From the NCBI GenBank assembly GCA_020633075.1, contig JACKEI010000007.1, positions 1 to 64,000 on the forward strand: 64,000 bases of DNA. Direction: 5' to 3'. Below the pieces are notes generated by a model. That model had not been told where the DNA came from. It ran no database searches and saw nothing but the letters and a program-made list of their open reading frames with translations. This document shows, one piece after another, positions 53,466-62,317 of the stretch; position 1 is the first letter of the stretch, and every line of letters starts with the position of its first letter. Origin of the DNA: Sandaracinaceae bacterium. Its GTDB lineage: Bacteria > Myxococcota_A > Polyangia > Polyangiales > Houyiibacteriaceae. A program made the translations under genes and the position numbers.

Positions 53466-54695
53466 TCAAGCGCCGGGGGTGTCCGCCAGCAGCTCTTCCA
53501 CGTCGCGCCACGGCAGCCCCAGCAGATACAGCATGCGGTCGAGGCCTCCCGCGCTGACGGCGGTGTCGGCGGCGGCCTTGAGCTTGGGCTTGGCGTGGAA
53601 GGCAATGCCCAGCCCTGCGGCCGTGAGCATGGCCAGGTCGTTCGCGCCGTCACCCATGGCGATGGTCTGGTCCAGCGCGATGCCCTCGCGCTCTGCGATC
53701 TCGCGCAGCAGCTCGGCCTTGCGCTCCGGCGTCACGATGGCGCCGACCACCCGGCCCGTCAGCACGCCGTCCACGACCTCGAGCTCGTTGGCGAAGGCGT
53801 AGTCCAGCTGCAGGTCCCGCTTGAGCACGTTGGCCGCGAAGGTGAAGCCCCCCGAGATGACGGCGGTCTTGTAGCCCAGGCGGCGCAGCACGGTCAGCAG
53901 CTCCGGCGCGCCCTGCGTGAGCGGCAGCGCCCTCGCCAGCTCGAGGGCCTTGGCGTAGGGCAGGCCCTTCAGCAGCCCGACGCGCTCCGTCAGGCTGGCC
54001 GCGAAGTCCAGCTCACCCGCCATGGCGCGGCGCGTGATGTCGGCCACGCGGTCCACCACGCCGTGCATGCGCGCCAGCTCGTCGATGACCTCGATCTGGA
54101 TGAGCGTGGAGTCCATGTCCATGACGATCAGGCGCTTGGCCCGGCGCGTCAGGCGCTCCCGCTGCACACCCACGTCGATGTTGCTGTGCTCGAGGCCGTG
54201 CATCAGCGCGCGGCGCAGCTCGGCCGCGCGGCACTCCCCGCCCGGCAGCGACACGATGATCTCGAGCGAGATCAGGCGGCTGCCGCTGAGCTTGCGGATG
54301 GACTCGATGTTGGCGTCCAGCGCCGCCAGCTCGCGCGTGAGGATGTGCACCCCTTCCGCGTCCAGCGAGTCGCCGATGGCGGTCACCGCGTAGCGCAGGT
54401 GCCCCTCGGTCGAGTGCTGCGGCAGCGTGTCGGCCCCGCTGTCGATGATCTTGAACTGCAGGTCCAGGCCCATGGACTTGGCCCGGAAGAGCAGGTCCTT
54501 GATGACGGGCTCGCCCACGGCGGTCTCGGGCGAGACGCCGATCAGCATGCACAGCGTGAGCTGCCCCTGCACGACCACCTGTTCGATGTCGAGCAGGCGC
54601 CCGTGGTTCTTGGCGACGACGCCGCTCATGGCGGCGGTGATCCCGGGGGTGTCCGGTCCGATGACGGTGACCAACACCTTCTGCAGCTCGAGCAT
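53466..54695 (-). CDS. serB: Phosphoserine phosphatase with N-terminal ACT domains
   Basis: 409 residues, longer than E. coli SerB. Two ACT-like domains (about 1-80 and 95-175: 'KVLVTVIGPDTPGITAAMSGVV') precede the HAD core with DMDSTLIQIEVIDELA (catalytic Asp pair), 'TAVISGGFTF' and 'MGDGANDLAML'. It completes serine synthesis by dephosphorylating phosphoserine; ACT domains suggest serine feedback. Other ser genes are not adjacent. Confidence 0.95.
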   Translation of the reverse strand: MLELQKVLVTVIGPDTPGITAAMSGVVAKNHGRLLDIEQVVVQGQLTLCMLIGVSPETAVGEPVIKDLLFRAKSMGLDLQFKIIDSGADTLPQHSTEGHLRYAVTAIGDSLDAEGVHILTRELAALDANIESIRKLSGSRLISLEIIVSLPGGECRAAELRRALMHGLEHSNIDVGVQRERLTRRAKRLIVMDMDSTLIQIEVIDELARMHGVVDRVADITRRAMAGELDFAASLTERVGLLKGLPYAKALELARALPLTQGAPELLTVLRRLGYKTAVISGGFTFAANVLKRDLQLDYAFANELEVVDGVLTGRVVGAIVTPERKAELLREIAEREGIALDQTIAMGDGANDLAMLTAAGLGIAFHAKPKLKAAADTAVSAGGLDRMLYLLGLPWRDVEELLADTPGA

Positions 54696-54726
54696 GGGCG
54701 GCTTTCTAGCAGCCGCGTTCGGAGAT

Positions 54727-55368
54727 TCAACGCGTGCGCAAGAGGAGCGCGGTCAGCACACCGAGGGTGAGCGCCACCAGGGGCGCGAGCCAGGGGCGCT
54801 TGGGCACGGGCACCGGCTTGGCGTGCGCGGTGAGCCAAGCGGCCACGTCCGTGCGCTGCGCCATGCTCAGGCCCGCAAAGGGCAGCACGTGGAAGGTGGT
54901 CGGGGTGGGGTGCACCAGCGCACGCTCGTCGCGCAGCTCGTACTGCAGCTGCGGCCAGCTGAGCCGCGTCTTCTTGCCGGCGCTCTCCAGCTCCAGGGCG
55001 TCCAGCGAGAAGCGCCACGTGGCGGCGGCGCTGGGCAGGCTGTGGAACATGCGGTCCCCCAGCCGGGTGAGCAGCCACAAGCCACCCAGCCCCGTGCCCG
55101 CCAAGGCGAGCGCGAAGATGGCCAAGGGTGTCGGGACGCTGCCGAGCAGGGCCGCGGTCTGCAGCGCGTACACGACCATGCCGGCCATCAGGCCGAGCCA
55201 GATGGGCCACAGGCGCGCCAAGCGCGTCTGCCGCAGCACGGTGCGCTGCAAGCCCGCCCGAACGTCTTCGGGTCGCAGGGTCACCACCAGCTCCAGCTGT
55301 TTCGCGCCGCTCACGGCCACGTGATGGCGCGACTCGGGGTCCGACGCAAATGCCTTATAATTTTCCAT
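54727..55368 (-). CDS. YcxB-like membrane protein
   Basis: 213 residues. Two hydrophobic helices at about 50-100 and one at the end (LVALTLGVLTALLL), with a beta-rich domain between (RFSLDALELESAGKKTRLSWPQLQYELRDERALVHP) typical of YcxB-family proteins. 'LPFAGLSMAQRTDVAAWLTAH' is also family-like. Role unknown. ATG at 55368 is used; the longer reading upstream is antisense of the neighbouring gene. The two genes overlap their promoters. Confidence 0.66.
   Translation of the reverse strand: MENYKAFASDPESRHHVAVSGAKQLELVVTLRPEDVRAGLQRTVLRQTRLARLWPIWLGLMAGMVVYALQTAALLGSVPTPLAIFALALAGTGLGGLWLLTRLGDRMFHSLPSAAATWRFSLDALELESAGKKTRLSWPQLQYELRDERALVHPTPTTFHVLPFAGLSMAQRTDVAAWLTAHAKPVPVPKRPWLAPLVALTLGVLTALLLRTR
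55356..55361 (+). promoter_or_regulatory. TATAAT -10 element for the HEAT-repeat gene
   Basis: A perfect TATAAT 32 bases upstream of the GTG at 55394, in one of the few AT-rich patches. The -35 region (55333-55338, CTCGGG) is poor, so an activator or extended -10 may be needed. It overlaps the first codons of the divergent YcxB-like gene. Confidence 0.4.
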
Positions 55369-55393
55369 CCACAGAGGTAGGCTGTGGCCAATC

Positions 55394-56536
55394 GTGACAG
55401 AGAAGAAGCCCATCTCAGCGCGGCCCGCGATCGGCCGGGTCGAGACCCGCGCCATTCCCGCGCGTGAGGTCAACGCCGCGCTGCGTGGCCGCGATCGCGA
55501 TCGCGCCCGCGAGGGCGCCGCTGGCCGCAATTCCGTTACCGAGGACGTGGTGGGCGTGACCGAGCTGAGCGCCGTGGGCACCGCCACCGATCGACCGCCC
55601 GCCCCGGAGGAGCGCCCCTCGAGCGAGATCCAACGCGTCACGCGGCTGGTGGCGGAGCTGGCCGGAGCGACCCCCGGCGTCGAGGGGCCCACTGTGCACG
55701 CCCTGCTGCGCTACGGGGACACCGCGCTGGTGGAGCTCACCAACGCCTTTCCCGGCGCGGTGTGGTTCAACCGGCAGCAGACCGCGACGCGCCTGCCCAA
55801 GGGGCGCGGGGTCTCGGGCGTCGCCTCGGCGCTCGTGGAGTTCGGTGCGCCCGCCGTCCCGCACGTCCACCGGCTGCTCGCCGACCCCGACCCCGACAAG
55901 CGCTACTTCGCGCTGCTGGTGGGCGCCGAGCTCGACGCCGACGACTTCCCCGAGCGCGCCGTGAGCCTGGTGTGCGATCCGGATGCCGGGGTGTCGAACA
56001 TCGCCATCCTGGCCATCAAGGCGCACACGGGTCGAGAGTCGCGCACGCGTGCGATGCAGCAGCTCTACGAGCGCCTGGCGCAGCCGAGCCCACCCGTGGT
56101 GCCGCTGCTGCGTGCGTTCGGCGTGCTGCGCGACCCGGGCTGTGTGCCTCACGTCGCCGGGCTCTTGGAGCATCCGCACGCCCCCGTGGTGGAGGCCGCC
56201 GAGCGCATCCTGCGCGCCGTCACGGCCCGCGACCTCGGTCGCAAGCCCGCGCGCTGGCGGACCTGGTACAAGCGCCGCGCGCACAAGACACGCTCCGAGT
56301 GGCTGCTGGACGCGGCGCGCAGCTTCCGTCTGGCCGAGCGCACCCTCGCCGCGGAGGAGCTGCAGCAGCTCACCGGCGAGACCTACGACTTCGTGCCGAG
56401 CGGTGGCTGGCGGGCGCGCCGCAGCGCCATCGCCCTGTTTCGCGCGCACCTGGCGACGCTCGACGACGCGGCCTCCCGTGAGCGTGGCGCTAGGGAGCAG
56501 GGCGCGGGACGCGGCGCGCGGGGCGTCGTACGCTAG
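55394..56536 (+). CDS. HEAT-repeat protein of unknown function
   Basis: 380 residues, GTG start. The first 75 residues are disordered and basic-acidic mixed. HEAT/PBS-lyase-like helical repeats follow at about 90-280 (GAPAVPHVHRLLADPDPDKRYFALLVGA; DPGCVPHVAGLLEHPHAPVVEAAERIL), then a basic helical end (RKPARWRTWYKRRAHKTRSEWL). Probably a protein-protein interaction scaffold; partner unknown. The next gene starts five bases after its stop. Confidence 0.7.
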   Translation: MTEKKPISARPAIGRVETRAIPAREVNAALRGRDRDRAREGAAGRNSVTEDVVGVTELSAVGTATDRPPAPEERPSSEIQRVTRLVAELAGATPGVEGPTVHALLRYGDTALVELTNAFPGAVWFNRQQTATRLPKGRGVSGVASALVEFGAPAVPHVHRLLADPDPDKRYFALLVGAELDADDFPERAVSLVCDPDAGVSNIAILAIKAHTGRESRTRAMQQLYERLAQPSPPVVPLLRAFGVLRDPGCVPHVAGLLEHPHAPVVEAAERILRAVTARDLGRKPARWRTWYKRRAHKTRSEWLLDAARSFRLAERTLAAEELQQLTGETYDFVPSGGWRARRSAIALFRAHLATLDDAASRERGAREQGAGRGARGVVR

Positions 56537-56541
56537 CGCCC

Positions 56542-57459
56542 GTGCGCCCCCTCTTCAGCGTTGCACTCGTCGTCGCTGCGCTCGCGCCCTGGTTCGAGGC
56601 GCGCGCGTGGGGTGTGCCGCTGCGCTACGTGCCGCTCGCGCGCATGGCGCGCACCTTCGCCGGCGCCGGCTTCGTCACGGGGGTGTTCGGGGGGCTGACG
56701 TGGCTGCTCTTGAAGCAGGCCGACGCCGAGCCGCGCCTCACCGCGCTGACGGCCGCTGGGCTCGCCCTCTTGTTTGGCGCGCTGGTGGCCCTCTCGAGCG
56801 CGCGCCGGGACCGGGGGCTGCGCGGGCTGCACGTGCTCTGCTCGCAGCTGGGGCTACCGGACCGCCGCGACGACGCCGCCGCCCGGATCGACGCGCGACT
56901 CGGGCGCAGCGCCGCGGGCGACCCTCGCGCGCATGCCCTCTTCGCGCTCTTCGCCGCAGGCCCGCTCACGCGGCACGGCTTGGTGAGCGTGGCGCGCCGT
57001 CACCTGGACAGCATCGCGTTGGAGCAGCTGGCCCCGGCGGAGGCGGCGCTCCGTGCGCAGCTCCGCGCCATGACCTACCTGCACGACGGCGCGCTCGAAG
57101 AGGCCAGCGCGGCGCTCCGCGAGGCGCCGTACCCCACCACCCCGTCCGTGGACGCGTGGATAGACGTCACCCGCGCGCTTACCGACGTGGTCTGTGGAGG
57201 CGTGGACACGGCCAGGGCCCTGCTGGACGCGCGGCGTGAGCAGGCGGAGTCCGACCCTGCCCTGCGCATGCAGCGCGACACCGTCGAGGCGCACGCGCTG
57301 GCGGCCGAGGGCGACGAGGAAGGCGCCCGCGCGCTGCTGCGGGGGCTCCTGGAGCGCTCGGGTGCGGGAGCCCTGGCCCTCGCGCTCCGGCCCGTCGGGC
57401 CCGCCACGGACCTAGCGCGCGCCGAGGTGGCGACACACATTGCGGCGAAACCTTCGTAG
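56542..57459 (+). CDS. Membrane protein with TPR-like C-terminus
   Basis: 305 residues, GTG start. Hydrophobic segments at about 1-15, 38-60 and 68-85 (MARTFAGAGFVTGVFGGLTWLLL; TALTAAGLALLFGALVAL), then helical repeats (ALFALFAAGPLTRHGLVSVARRHLDSIALEQLAPAEAALRAQL) typical of tetratricopeptide-like arrays, to the end. Function unknown. Plan is similar to the gene at 24050-25135. htpX follows 21 bases after its stop, with a hairpin over the gap. Confidence 0.65.
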   Translation: MRPLFSVALVVAALAPWFEARAWGVPLRYVPLARMARTFAGAGFVTGVFGGLTWLLLKQADAEPRLTALTAAGLALLFGALVALSSARRDRGLRGLHVLCSQLGLPDRRDDAAARIDARLGRSAAGDPRAHALFALFAAGPLTRHGLVSVARRHLDSIALEQLAPAEAALRAQLRAMTYLHDGALEEASAALREAPYPTTPSVDAWIDVTRALTDVVCGGVDTARALLDARREQAESDPALRMQRDTVEAHALAAEGDEEGARALLRGLLERSGAGALALALRPVGPATDLARAEVATHIAAKPS

Positions 57460-57470
57460 CTCGGCTACGA
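57454..57470 (+). promoter_or_regulatory. Perfect hairpin over the stop codon before htpX
   Basis: TCGTAGC-TCG-GCTACGA: seven-base stem, three-base loop. It includes the upstream stop TAG and ends ten bases before the htpX ATG. No T-run. It could be an attenuator or an RNA element controlling htpX. Confidence 0.4.
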
Positions 57471-57480
57471 CAGAGGTCGC

Positions 57481-58383
57481 ATGAAGCAAGTCACCCTCCT
57501 AGTCCTCACCAACTTCGCGGTGCTCACCATGCTGAGCGTGCTGCTGGCGGTGCTGCGGGTGCTGGGCGTCATCCCGCCCGACCTGGGCCTGTCCAGCTAC
57601 ACCGGCATGCTGCTGCTCTCTGCCCTCATGGGCTTCGGTGGCGCGTTCCTGTCGCTGGCCATGTCCAAGTCCATGGCGAAGCGCTCCACCGGGGCGCAGG
57701 TCATCGTGCAGCCCCAGAGCGAGGTGGAGCGCTGGCTGGTGCGCACGGTGCAGCGCCAGGCGCAGGCCGCCGGCATCGACATGCCCGAGGTGGCCATCTA
57801 CCGCTCGGACGACATGAACGCGTTCGCCACCGGCATGAGCAAGAACAGCTCGCTGGTGGCGGTGAGCACGGGTCTCCTGAGCCGCATGACGCGGGACGAG
57901 GTGGAGGCCGTGCTGGCCCACGAGATCACCCACGCCGCGAACGGCGACATGACCACGCTCACCCTGGTGCAGGGCGTCACGAACACCTTCGTGTACTTCA
58001 TCCCGCGGGTGGTGGGAGACATCGTCGACTCCGCCATGTCCCGTGGGGAGCAGCGGCGCGGGCGCGGGCCGGCCTACCTGCTGATCGTCATGGTCATGCA
58101 GTTCCTGCTGGGCATCCTCGCCACCATCATCGTGCGCTGGTTCAGCCGCTACCGAGAGTTCAAGGCGGACGCGGGCGCGGCGCGCCTCGAGGGAGCCGAC
58201 AAGATGATCAGCGCCCTGCGTCGGCTCAAGACCAGCGCGCCACCGGAGCTGCCCGCCAGCATGGAGGCCATGGGCATCGCGGGCAATGTGGGGGCTCTCT
58301 TCGCGACACACCCGCCCCTCGACCTGCGCATCGCGGCGCTGGGCGGCGCCACGGCGCGGCGCGACGGAACCTGGGGCGGCTGA
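57481..58383 (+). CDS. htpX: Membrane zinc protease HtpX
   Basis: 300 residues. Two N-terminal hydrophobic helices (5-30, 40-60), metalloprotease domain with H147-E-I-T-H151 and the third ligand E226 (RYREFKADAGAARL), and two further helices (VTNTFVYFIPRVV; IVMVMQFLLGILATIIV). It degrades misfolded membrane proteins with FtsH in envelope stress. The active site is complete. A hairpin precedes it and no sigma-32-like box was seen within the gap. Confidence 0.95.
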   Translation: MKQVTLLVLTNFAVLTMLSVLLAVLRVLGVIPPDLGLSSYTGMLLLSALMGFGGAFLSLAMSKSMAKRSTGAQVIVQPQSEVERWLVRTVQRQAQAAGIDMPEVAIYRSDDMNAFATGMSKNSSLVAVSTGLLSRMTRDEVEAVLAHEITHAANGDMTTLTLVQGVTNTFVYFIPRVVGDIVDSAMSRGEQRRGRGPAYLLIVMVMQFLLGILATIIVRWFSRYREFKADAGAARLEGADKMISALRRLKTSAPPELPASMEAMGIAGNVGALFATHPPLDLRIAALGGATARRDGTWGG

Positions 58384-58430
58384 AGCGGCCTCCTCGAAGG
58401 GTAGCTCGCTCGCGGTGCGCGCCGTGCCGC

Positions 58431-58778
58431 TCAGTACCGCACGGCCACGCCGGTCACCGAGATGATGGTGCCGCCCTGGTCGACGCGGATGTTGATCAGC
58501 GCGTTGGCGCCCATCGCGGCGGCGTCCTGCTTGAGGCGCTCGAGCACACCCGGCATGGCCACCCGGTGGTTGCCGCGGCCCTCGACGATGGCGACCTCGT
58601 GGTAGCCGGGAGGGGGGTCTTGGCCTTCCATGTAGATGGTGACCTGCTCCGGCGCGACGGGCGCGTGCTGCTGCCCGGTGACCACGTGGCTGCTCTCCAG
58701 CCACTGCCGGTTGCACCCATAGGCGGAGAGCCCGGCCAACACCACGACGAAGACCAATACCCAACGCGACTGACTCAC
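58431..58778 (-). CDS. Small lipoprotein A of a coupled pair
   Basis: 115 residues from a GTG (58778) with GGAGG six bases upstream. Lipobox SAYGC ends the signal. The mature domain has 'AIVEGRGNHRVAMPGVLERLKQDAAAMGANALINIRVDQGG', like the small alpha/beta lipoproteins that recur in enteric and myxobacterial genomes. Function unknown. The start overlaps the stop of lipoprotein B by four bases (GTGA). Confidence 0.72.
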   Translation of the reverse strand: MSQSRWVLVFVVVLAGLSAYGCNRQWLESSHVVTGQQHAPVAPEQVTIYMEGQDPPPGYHEVAIVEGRGNHRVAMPGVLERLKQDAAAMGANALINIRVDQGGTIISVTGVAVRY

Positions 58779-59212
58779 TGCACACCTCCAACTCGAAAAG
58801 CTCGCCCGACGATCGTCGTCACGCCGACCTCTACCTGCTGAGTCACGATGCGCGAGCACGTCTGGGGCGTCGTGGAGGTCCCGCACGAGTAGGTCTCGGT
58901 GCGCGTCACGGTCTGCATCTCGAAGCGGGTGCGCATGGAGTCCACCTTGCCGAAGTTGCCTCCCTGGGCACCGACCTCCGTGCGGAAGGCCAGCAGCAGC
59001 TCGTCCAGCCCTTCGTTGACGTTGCCGTGCGTCTCCACGATCGCGATCTCCGTGGCCCCCTCCGGGATGTAGGTGGCGGCGACGGCGACCTGCGCGGCGT
59101 CCACGGCCGGACCGGTGGCGCCCGTCGCGATGGACGTGGAGCGCACGCTGGAGCAGCCCAGCATCAGGGCCACGAAGCCTACGAGGGAGAGGAACTTTCC
59201 GAGGACGGTCAC
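58775..59212 (-). CDS. Small lipoprotein B of a coupled pair
   Basis: 145 residues, GTG start. Lipobox MLGC near residue 20. The mature part has 'EGATEIAIVETHGNVNEGLDELLLAFRTEVGAQGGNFGKVDSM', the same general fold as lipoprotein A, and one Cys pair (SCGTSTTPQTC). Function unknown. Transcribed before lipoprotein A as a two-gene unit. Confidence 0.72.
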   Translation of the reverse strand: MTVLGKFLSLVGFVALMLGCSSVRSTSIATGATGPAVDAAQVAVAATYIPEGATEIAIVETHGNVNEGLDELLLAFRTEVGAQGGNFGKVDSMRTRFEMQTVTRTETYSCGTSTTPQTCSRIVTQQVEVGVTTIVGRAFRVGGVQ

Positions 59213-59283
59213 GCGCGCACTCCTTGCGGGCGCCAGAGTAGGCGAGGGCCCGCGACGGGAGCAAGCCTAATGCGCCGCGTTCG

Positions 59284-60390
59284 TCAGCGCAGGATCTTGA
59301 GCCGCTTGCGGCCCTCGGAGGCGGGCGCCTTGTCCCCCCCGTGGCGGTCGAAGTGCTGCTTGGCGATGAGCGTGGCGAGGCTGTCGGCGACCGCGGCGAA
59401 GGCCTGGCCCGACGGCGACTCGGGGGCGGCCTGCACGACGGGCGTCCCCTTGTCCCCCCACTCGCGCACCAGGCTGTCCATGGGGATCTGTCCCAGCAGC
59501 GGCGCCTTGGCGTACTCGGCCACCTTCTGGCCGCCGCCCGACCCGAAGATCTCGTGCTTCACGCCCGCGCTGTCGATGAAGAAGCTCATGTTCTCCACCA
59601 CGCCCAGGATGGGCAGGTTGACCTTCTGGCAGAGGGACACGCCCTTGTACACGTCGGCCAGCGCCACCTCTTGCGGGGTGGTCACGATGACCGCGCCGGT
59701 GACCTTGATCTTCTGCGCCAGCGTGAGGGCCACGTCGCCCGTGCCCGGCGGCAGATCCAGCACCAGGTAGTCGAGCTCGCCCCAGTCCACGTCATTGACG
59801 AACTGCTGGAGCGCGCCGTGCAGCATGGGCCCGCGCCAGATGACGGCCTGCTTCGGCTCGTCCAGCAAGAACCCGATGCTCATCAGCTTGAGCCCGAAGC
59901 GCTGAAGCGGCTCGATGCGCTTGCCGTCCGTGCTGTGCGGGCGCCCCGTGATGCCCAGCATGGTGGGCAGCGAGGGGCCGTACAGGTCCGCGTCCAAGAG
60001 GCCCACGCGCGTCCCCATGCGCCGCAGCGCGAGCGCCAGGTTGGTGGCCACGGTGCTCTTGCCCACGCCCCCCTTGCCGCTCATCACGAGGATGACGTTC
60101 TTCACGTTGGGCAGCGGGTCTTCGCTGGTGGTGTCGCGCGTGGGCACCTGGACGCTGAAGGTCAGCTCCATGAGCGTCACCCCCACGGCGGCGGCGGCCT
60201 TGTCGATGGCCTGCTTGACCTGCTGCTTGACCTCCTCGGCCGGCGACGAGAGGCGCACCTGCGCGGCGCCCACGGTTCCCGACAGCGTCACGGCCGACAG
60301 GGTCCCGAGCTCTCCGAGGGGCTTGCCAAAGGTGGGATCGATGACAGCGGCGAGGGCGGCTTCGAGGGCTTGCTGCGTGGGCTCGGACAT
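59284..60390 (-). CDS. mrp: Mrp/ApbC/NBP35-type iron-sulfur carrier ATPase
   Basis: 368 residues. An N-terminal DUF59/MIP18-like domain (1-90, 'AVIDPTFGKPLGELGTLSAVTL') is followed by the P-loop domain with the deviant Walker A GKGGVGKST, 'DADLYGPSLP', and the 'DLPPGTGDVALTL' and 'ENMSFF' segments of Mrp; the usual C-x2-C after it is not obvious here (ENMSFFIDSAGVKHEIFG). It carries or assembles Fe-S clusters. Divergent from bioA; a biotin-synthase link is only suggestive. Confidence 0.92.
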   Translation of the reverse strand: MSEPTQQALEAALAAVIDPTFGKPLGELGTLSAVTLSGTVGAAQVRLSSPAEEVKQQVKQAIDKAAAAVGVTLMELTFSVQVPTRDTTSEDPLPNVKNVILVMSGKGGVGKSTVATNLALALRRMGTRVGLLDADLYGPSLPTMLGITGRPHSTDGKRIEPLQRFGLKLMSIGFLLDEPKQAVIWRGPMLHGALQQFVNDVDWGELDYLVLDLPPGTGDVALTLAQKIKVTGAVIVTTPQEVALADVYKGVSLCQKVNLPILGVVENMSFFIDSAGVKHEIFGSGGGQKVAEYAKAPLLGQIPMDSLVREWGDKGTPVVQAAPESPSGQAFAAVADSLATLIAKQHFDRHGGDKAPASEGRKRLKILR

Positions 60391-60444
60391 GGTCCTGTTC
60401 TGAGTCGCTTGCCGGTGCGGGTCAACCGTTCATGGCCCGAGTGG

Positions 60445-60460
60445 CCACGGGGCGCCGTGG
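60445..60460. promoter_or_regulatory. Inverted repeat in the mrp/bioA divergent gap
   Basis: CCACGG-GGCG-CCGTGG, a perfect six-base palindrome with four-base spacer, about 70 bases before both starts. Possible operator; high GC makes chance matches common. Confidence 0.3.
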
Positions 60461-60531
60461 GGGTGCGGCAGGCCGAGCTCGGCCACGACCGGGCGTTGCT
60501 CCGAGCGGGGCCGGCTGATAGGTCCAGGGCC

Positions 60532-61875
60532 ATGAGCGACGCGCGCGACGACTTGCTGACGATCGACCGGCGGCACCTCTGGCGCCCCTACACCTCCAGC
60601 GAGGACCACCAGACGCAGACGCCCCTCTTCATCGAGCGCGCCGAGGGCCCCTACCTGTACGGCGCCGGTGGGGAGCGCTATCTGGACGGTAGCGGCGCGT
60701 GGTGGTGCAACAACCTGGGCCACGGCCACCCGCGGCTGCGTGACGCGCTGACCCGCCAGGCGCAGGACATCATGCACTGCTCCATGGCGGGCACGGTGCA
60801 CCCCTCCGCCGTGCTGCTCGCGCAGGAGCTGGTGGACATCGCCCCGCCCGGGCTGACGCGCGTCTTCTATAGCGACAACGGCAGCACCTCGGTGGAGGTG
60901 GCGCTGAAGATGGCCTTCCAGTACTGGCAGCAGAACGGGCGCCCTGGGCGTACCCGCTTCCTGGCGCTGCCCGGCGGCTACCACGGCGACACCATCGGGG
61001 CCATGTCGGTGGGCGACGTGGGGGCCTTCAACGGGATCTTCGCGCCCCTCTTTCCGGGGGGGCGCCCCGCCGCCGAGGGTCTGCCCGACCCGACGCACGC
61101 GGACGACGAGGCCGGCTGGGACGCTCTCTTCGGGGCGCTCGAGGCCGCGCTCCGCGCCACCCCCGACGAGATCGCGGGGGTCATCGTGGAGCCGCTGATT
61201 CAAGGCGCGGCGGGCATGCGCACCTACCCGGCGCGCTACCTGCAGCGGCTGCGCGAGGTGACGCGCGAGGTGGACACCTTCTTGATCTGCGACGAGGTCT
61301 TCACGGGGCTCGGCCGCACGGGGACGCTGTGGGCCAGCACGGGCGCGGGCATCGCGCCGGACCTCTTGTGCACGGCCAAGGGCCTGTCTGGCGGCGCGCT
61401 GCCCTTCTCGGCGACGCTGGCCACGGAGCGCGTGTTCGACGGCTTCCGCGGCGACAAGACGCGCGCGCTCATGCACGGGCACACCTTCTACGGGAACCCC
61501 TTGGGCGCCGCCGTGGCGCGCGAGGTGCTGGCCATCTACCGGGACGAGCAGATCCTGGAGCGGAGCCAGGCCCGGGGCGCGCAGCTGGCCGCGGGCTTCG
61601 CGCGCCTGGCGGAGGTGCCCGGCGTCCTCCGCACGCGCTCGCTCGGCATGGTCGCGGCGGCCGACCTCGGGGCGGGTGGCTACCTGGGGAAGCTGGGCTG
61701 GGCGGTGCACGACGAGGCCCGCACGCGGGGTGCGCAGCTGCGCCCCCTGGGCGACACCATCTACGTGGTTCCGCCGCTGAACATCGCGGAGTCCGCGCTG
61801 GACGACCTACTCGCCATCGTCCAGGCTAGCGTCGCCGCCGCCCTGCGTGAGCAGCGTGTGCGCGACCACGTCTGA
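60532..61875 (+). CDS. bioA: Adenosylmethionine-8-amino-7-oxononanoate aminotransferase
   Basis: 447 residues, class III aminotransferase. 'HLWRPYTSSEDH' at the start, 'GSGAWWCNNLGHGHPRL', 'ICDEVFTGLGRTGTLWA' (PLP Asp) and the PLP Lys K283 in CTAKGLSGG are BioA features. It uses SAM to convert KAPA to DAPA in biotin synthesis. ATG at 60532. Other bio genes are absent from the window; a lone response regulator follows 21 bases later. Confidence 0.94.
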   Translation: MSDARDDLLTIDRRHLWRPYTSSEDHQTQTPLFIERAEGPYLYGAGGERYLDGSGAWWCNNLGHGHPRLRDALTRQAQDIMHCSMAGTVHPSAVLLAQELVDIAPPGLTRVFYSDNGSTSVEVALKMAFQYWQQNGRPGRTRFLALPGGYHGDTIGAMSVGDVGAFNGIFAPLFPGGRPAAEGLPDPTHADDEAGWDALFGALEAALRATPDEIAGVIVEPLIQGAAGMRTYPARYLQRLREVTREVDTFLICDEVFTGLGRTGTLWASTGAGIAPDLLCTAKGLSGGALPFSATLATERVFDGFRGDKTRALMHGHTFYGNPLGAAVAREVLAIYRDEQILERSQARGAQLAAGFARLAEVPGVLRTRSLGMVAAADLGAGGYLGKLGWAVHDEARTRGAQLRPLGDTIYVVPPLNIAESALDDLLAIVQASVAAALREQRVRDHV

Positions 61876-61896
61876 CCTGATAGCTTTCCCCCCCTG

Positions 61897-62295
61897 ATGG
61901 CGCAGCCTCCTCCCCCCCCACCCGACAAGCCGCGGATCCTCTGCGTCGAGGACGAGCCCGCGGTGCTGACCTTGGTCACGCGCCTGCTCGAGCCCATCGC
62001 GCGCGTCCAGAGCGCGGCGGACGGGCAGCAGGCGCTCGAGATTCTGCAGGCCAGCAAGCGCCCGCCGGACCTGGTCATCACGGACGTCATGATGCCGCGC
62101 CTGGACGGTCACGGTCTGGCCAAGGCTATGCGCGCGGACGAGCGCCTTTCGCGGGTGCCCATCATCATGCTCACCGCCAAGAGCGGCCCCATGGACGTCA
62201 TCGGGGGCATCAACGCGGGCGCCAAGCACTACGTCACCAAGCCCTTCAAGGCCGACGACCTGCTGAGCAAGGTCCGCAAGCTGCTGCGCCTCTGA
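61897..62295 (+). CDS. Single-domain response regulator (receiver only)
   Basis: 132 residues. A Pro-rich start, then a CheY-like receiver: acidic pair ED in VEDEP, phospho-acceptor Asp in VITDVMMPRLDG, Thr/Lys switch in MLTAKSG and YVTKPF. No output domain follows, so it should work by protein contact, like many myxobacterial lone receivers. The cognate kinase is unknown. It lies between bioA and lnt on the same strand. Confidence 0.92.
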   Translation: MAQPPPPPPDKPRILCVEDEPAVLTLVTRLLEPIARVQSAADGQQALEILQASKRPPDLVITDVMMPRLDGHGLAKAMRADERLSRVPIIMLTAKSGPMDVIGGINAGAKHYVTKPFKADDLLSKVRKLLRL

Positions 62296-62317
62296 CGCTC
62301 CGTCGCGGCTCTCACGC

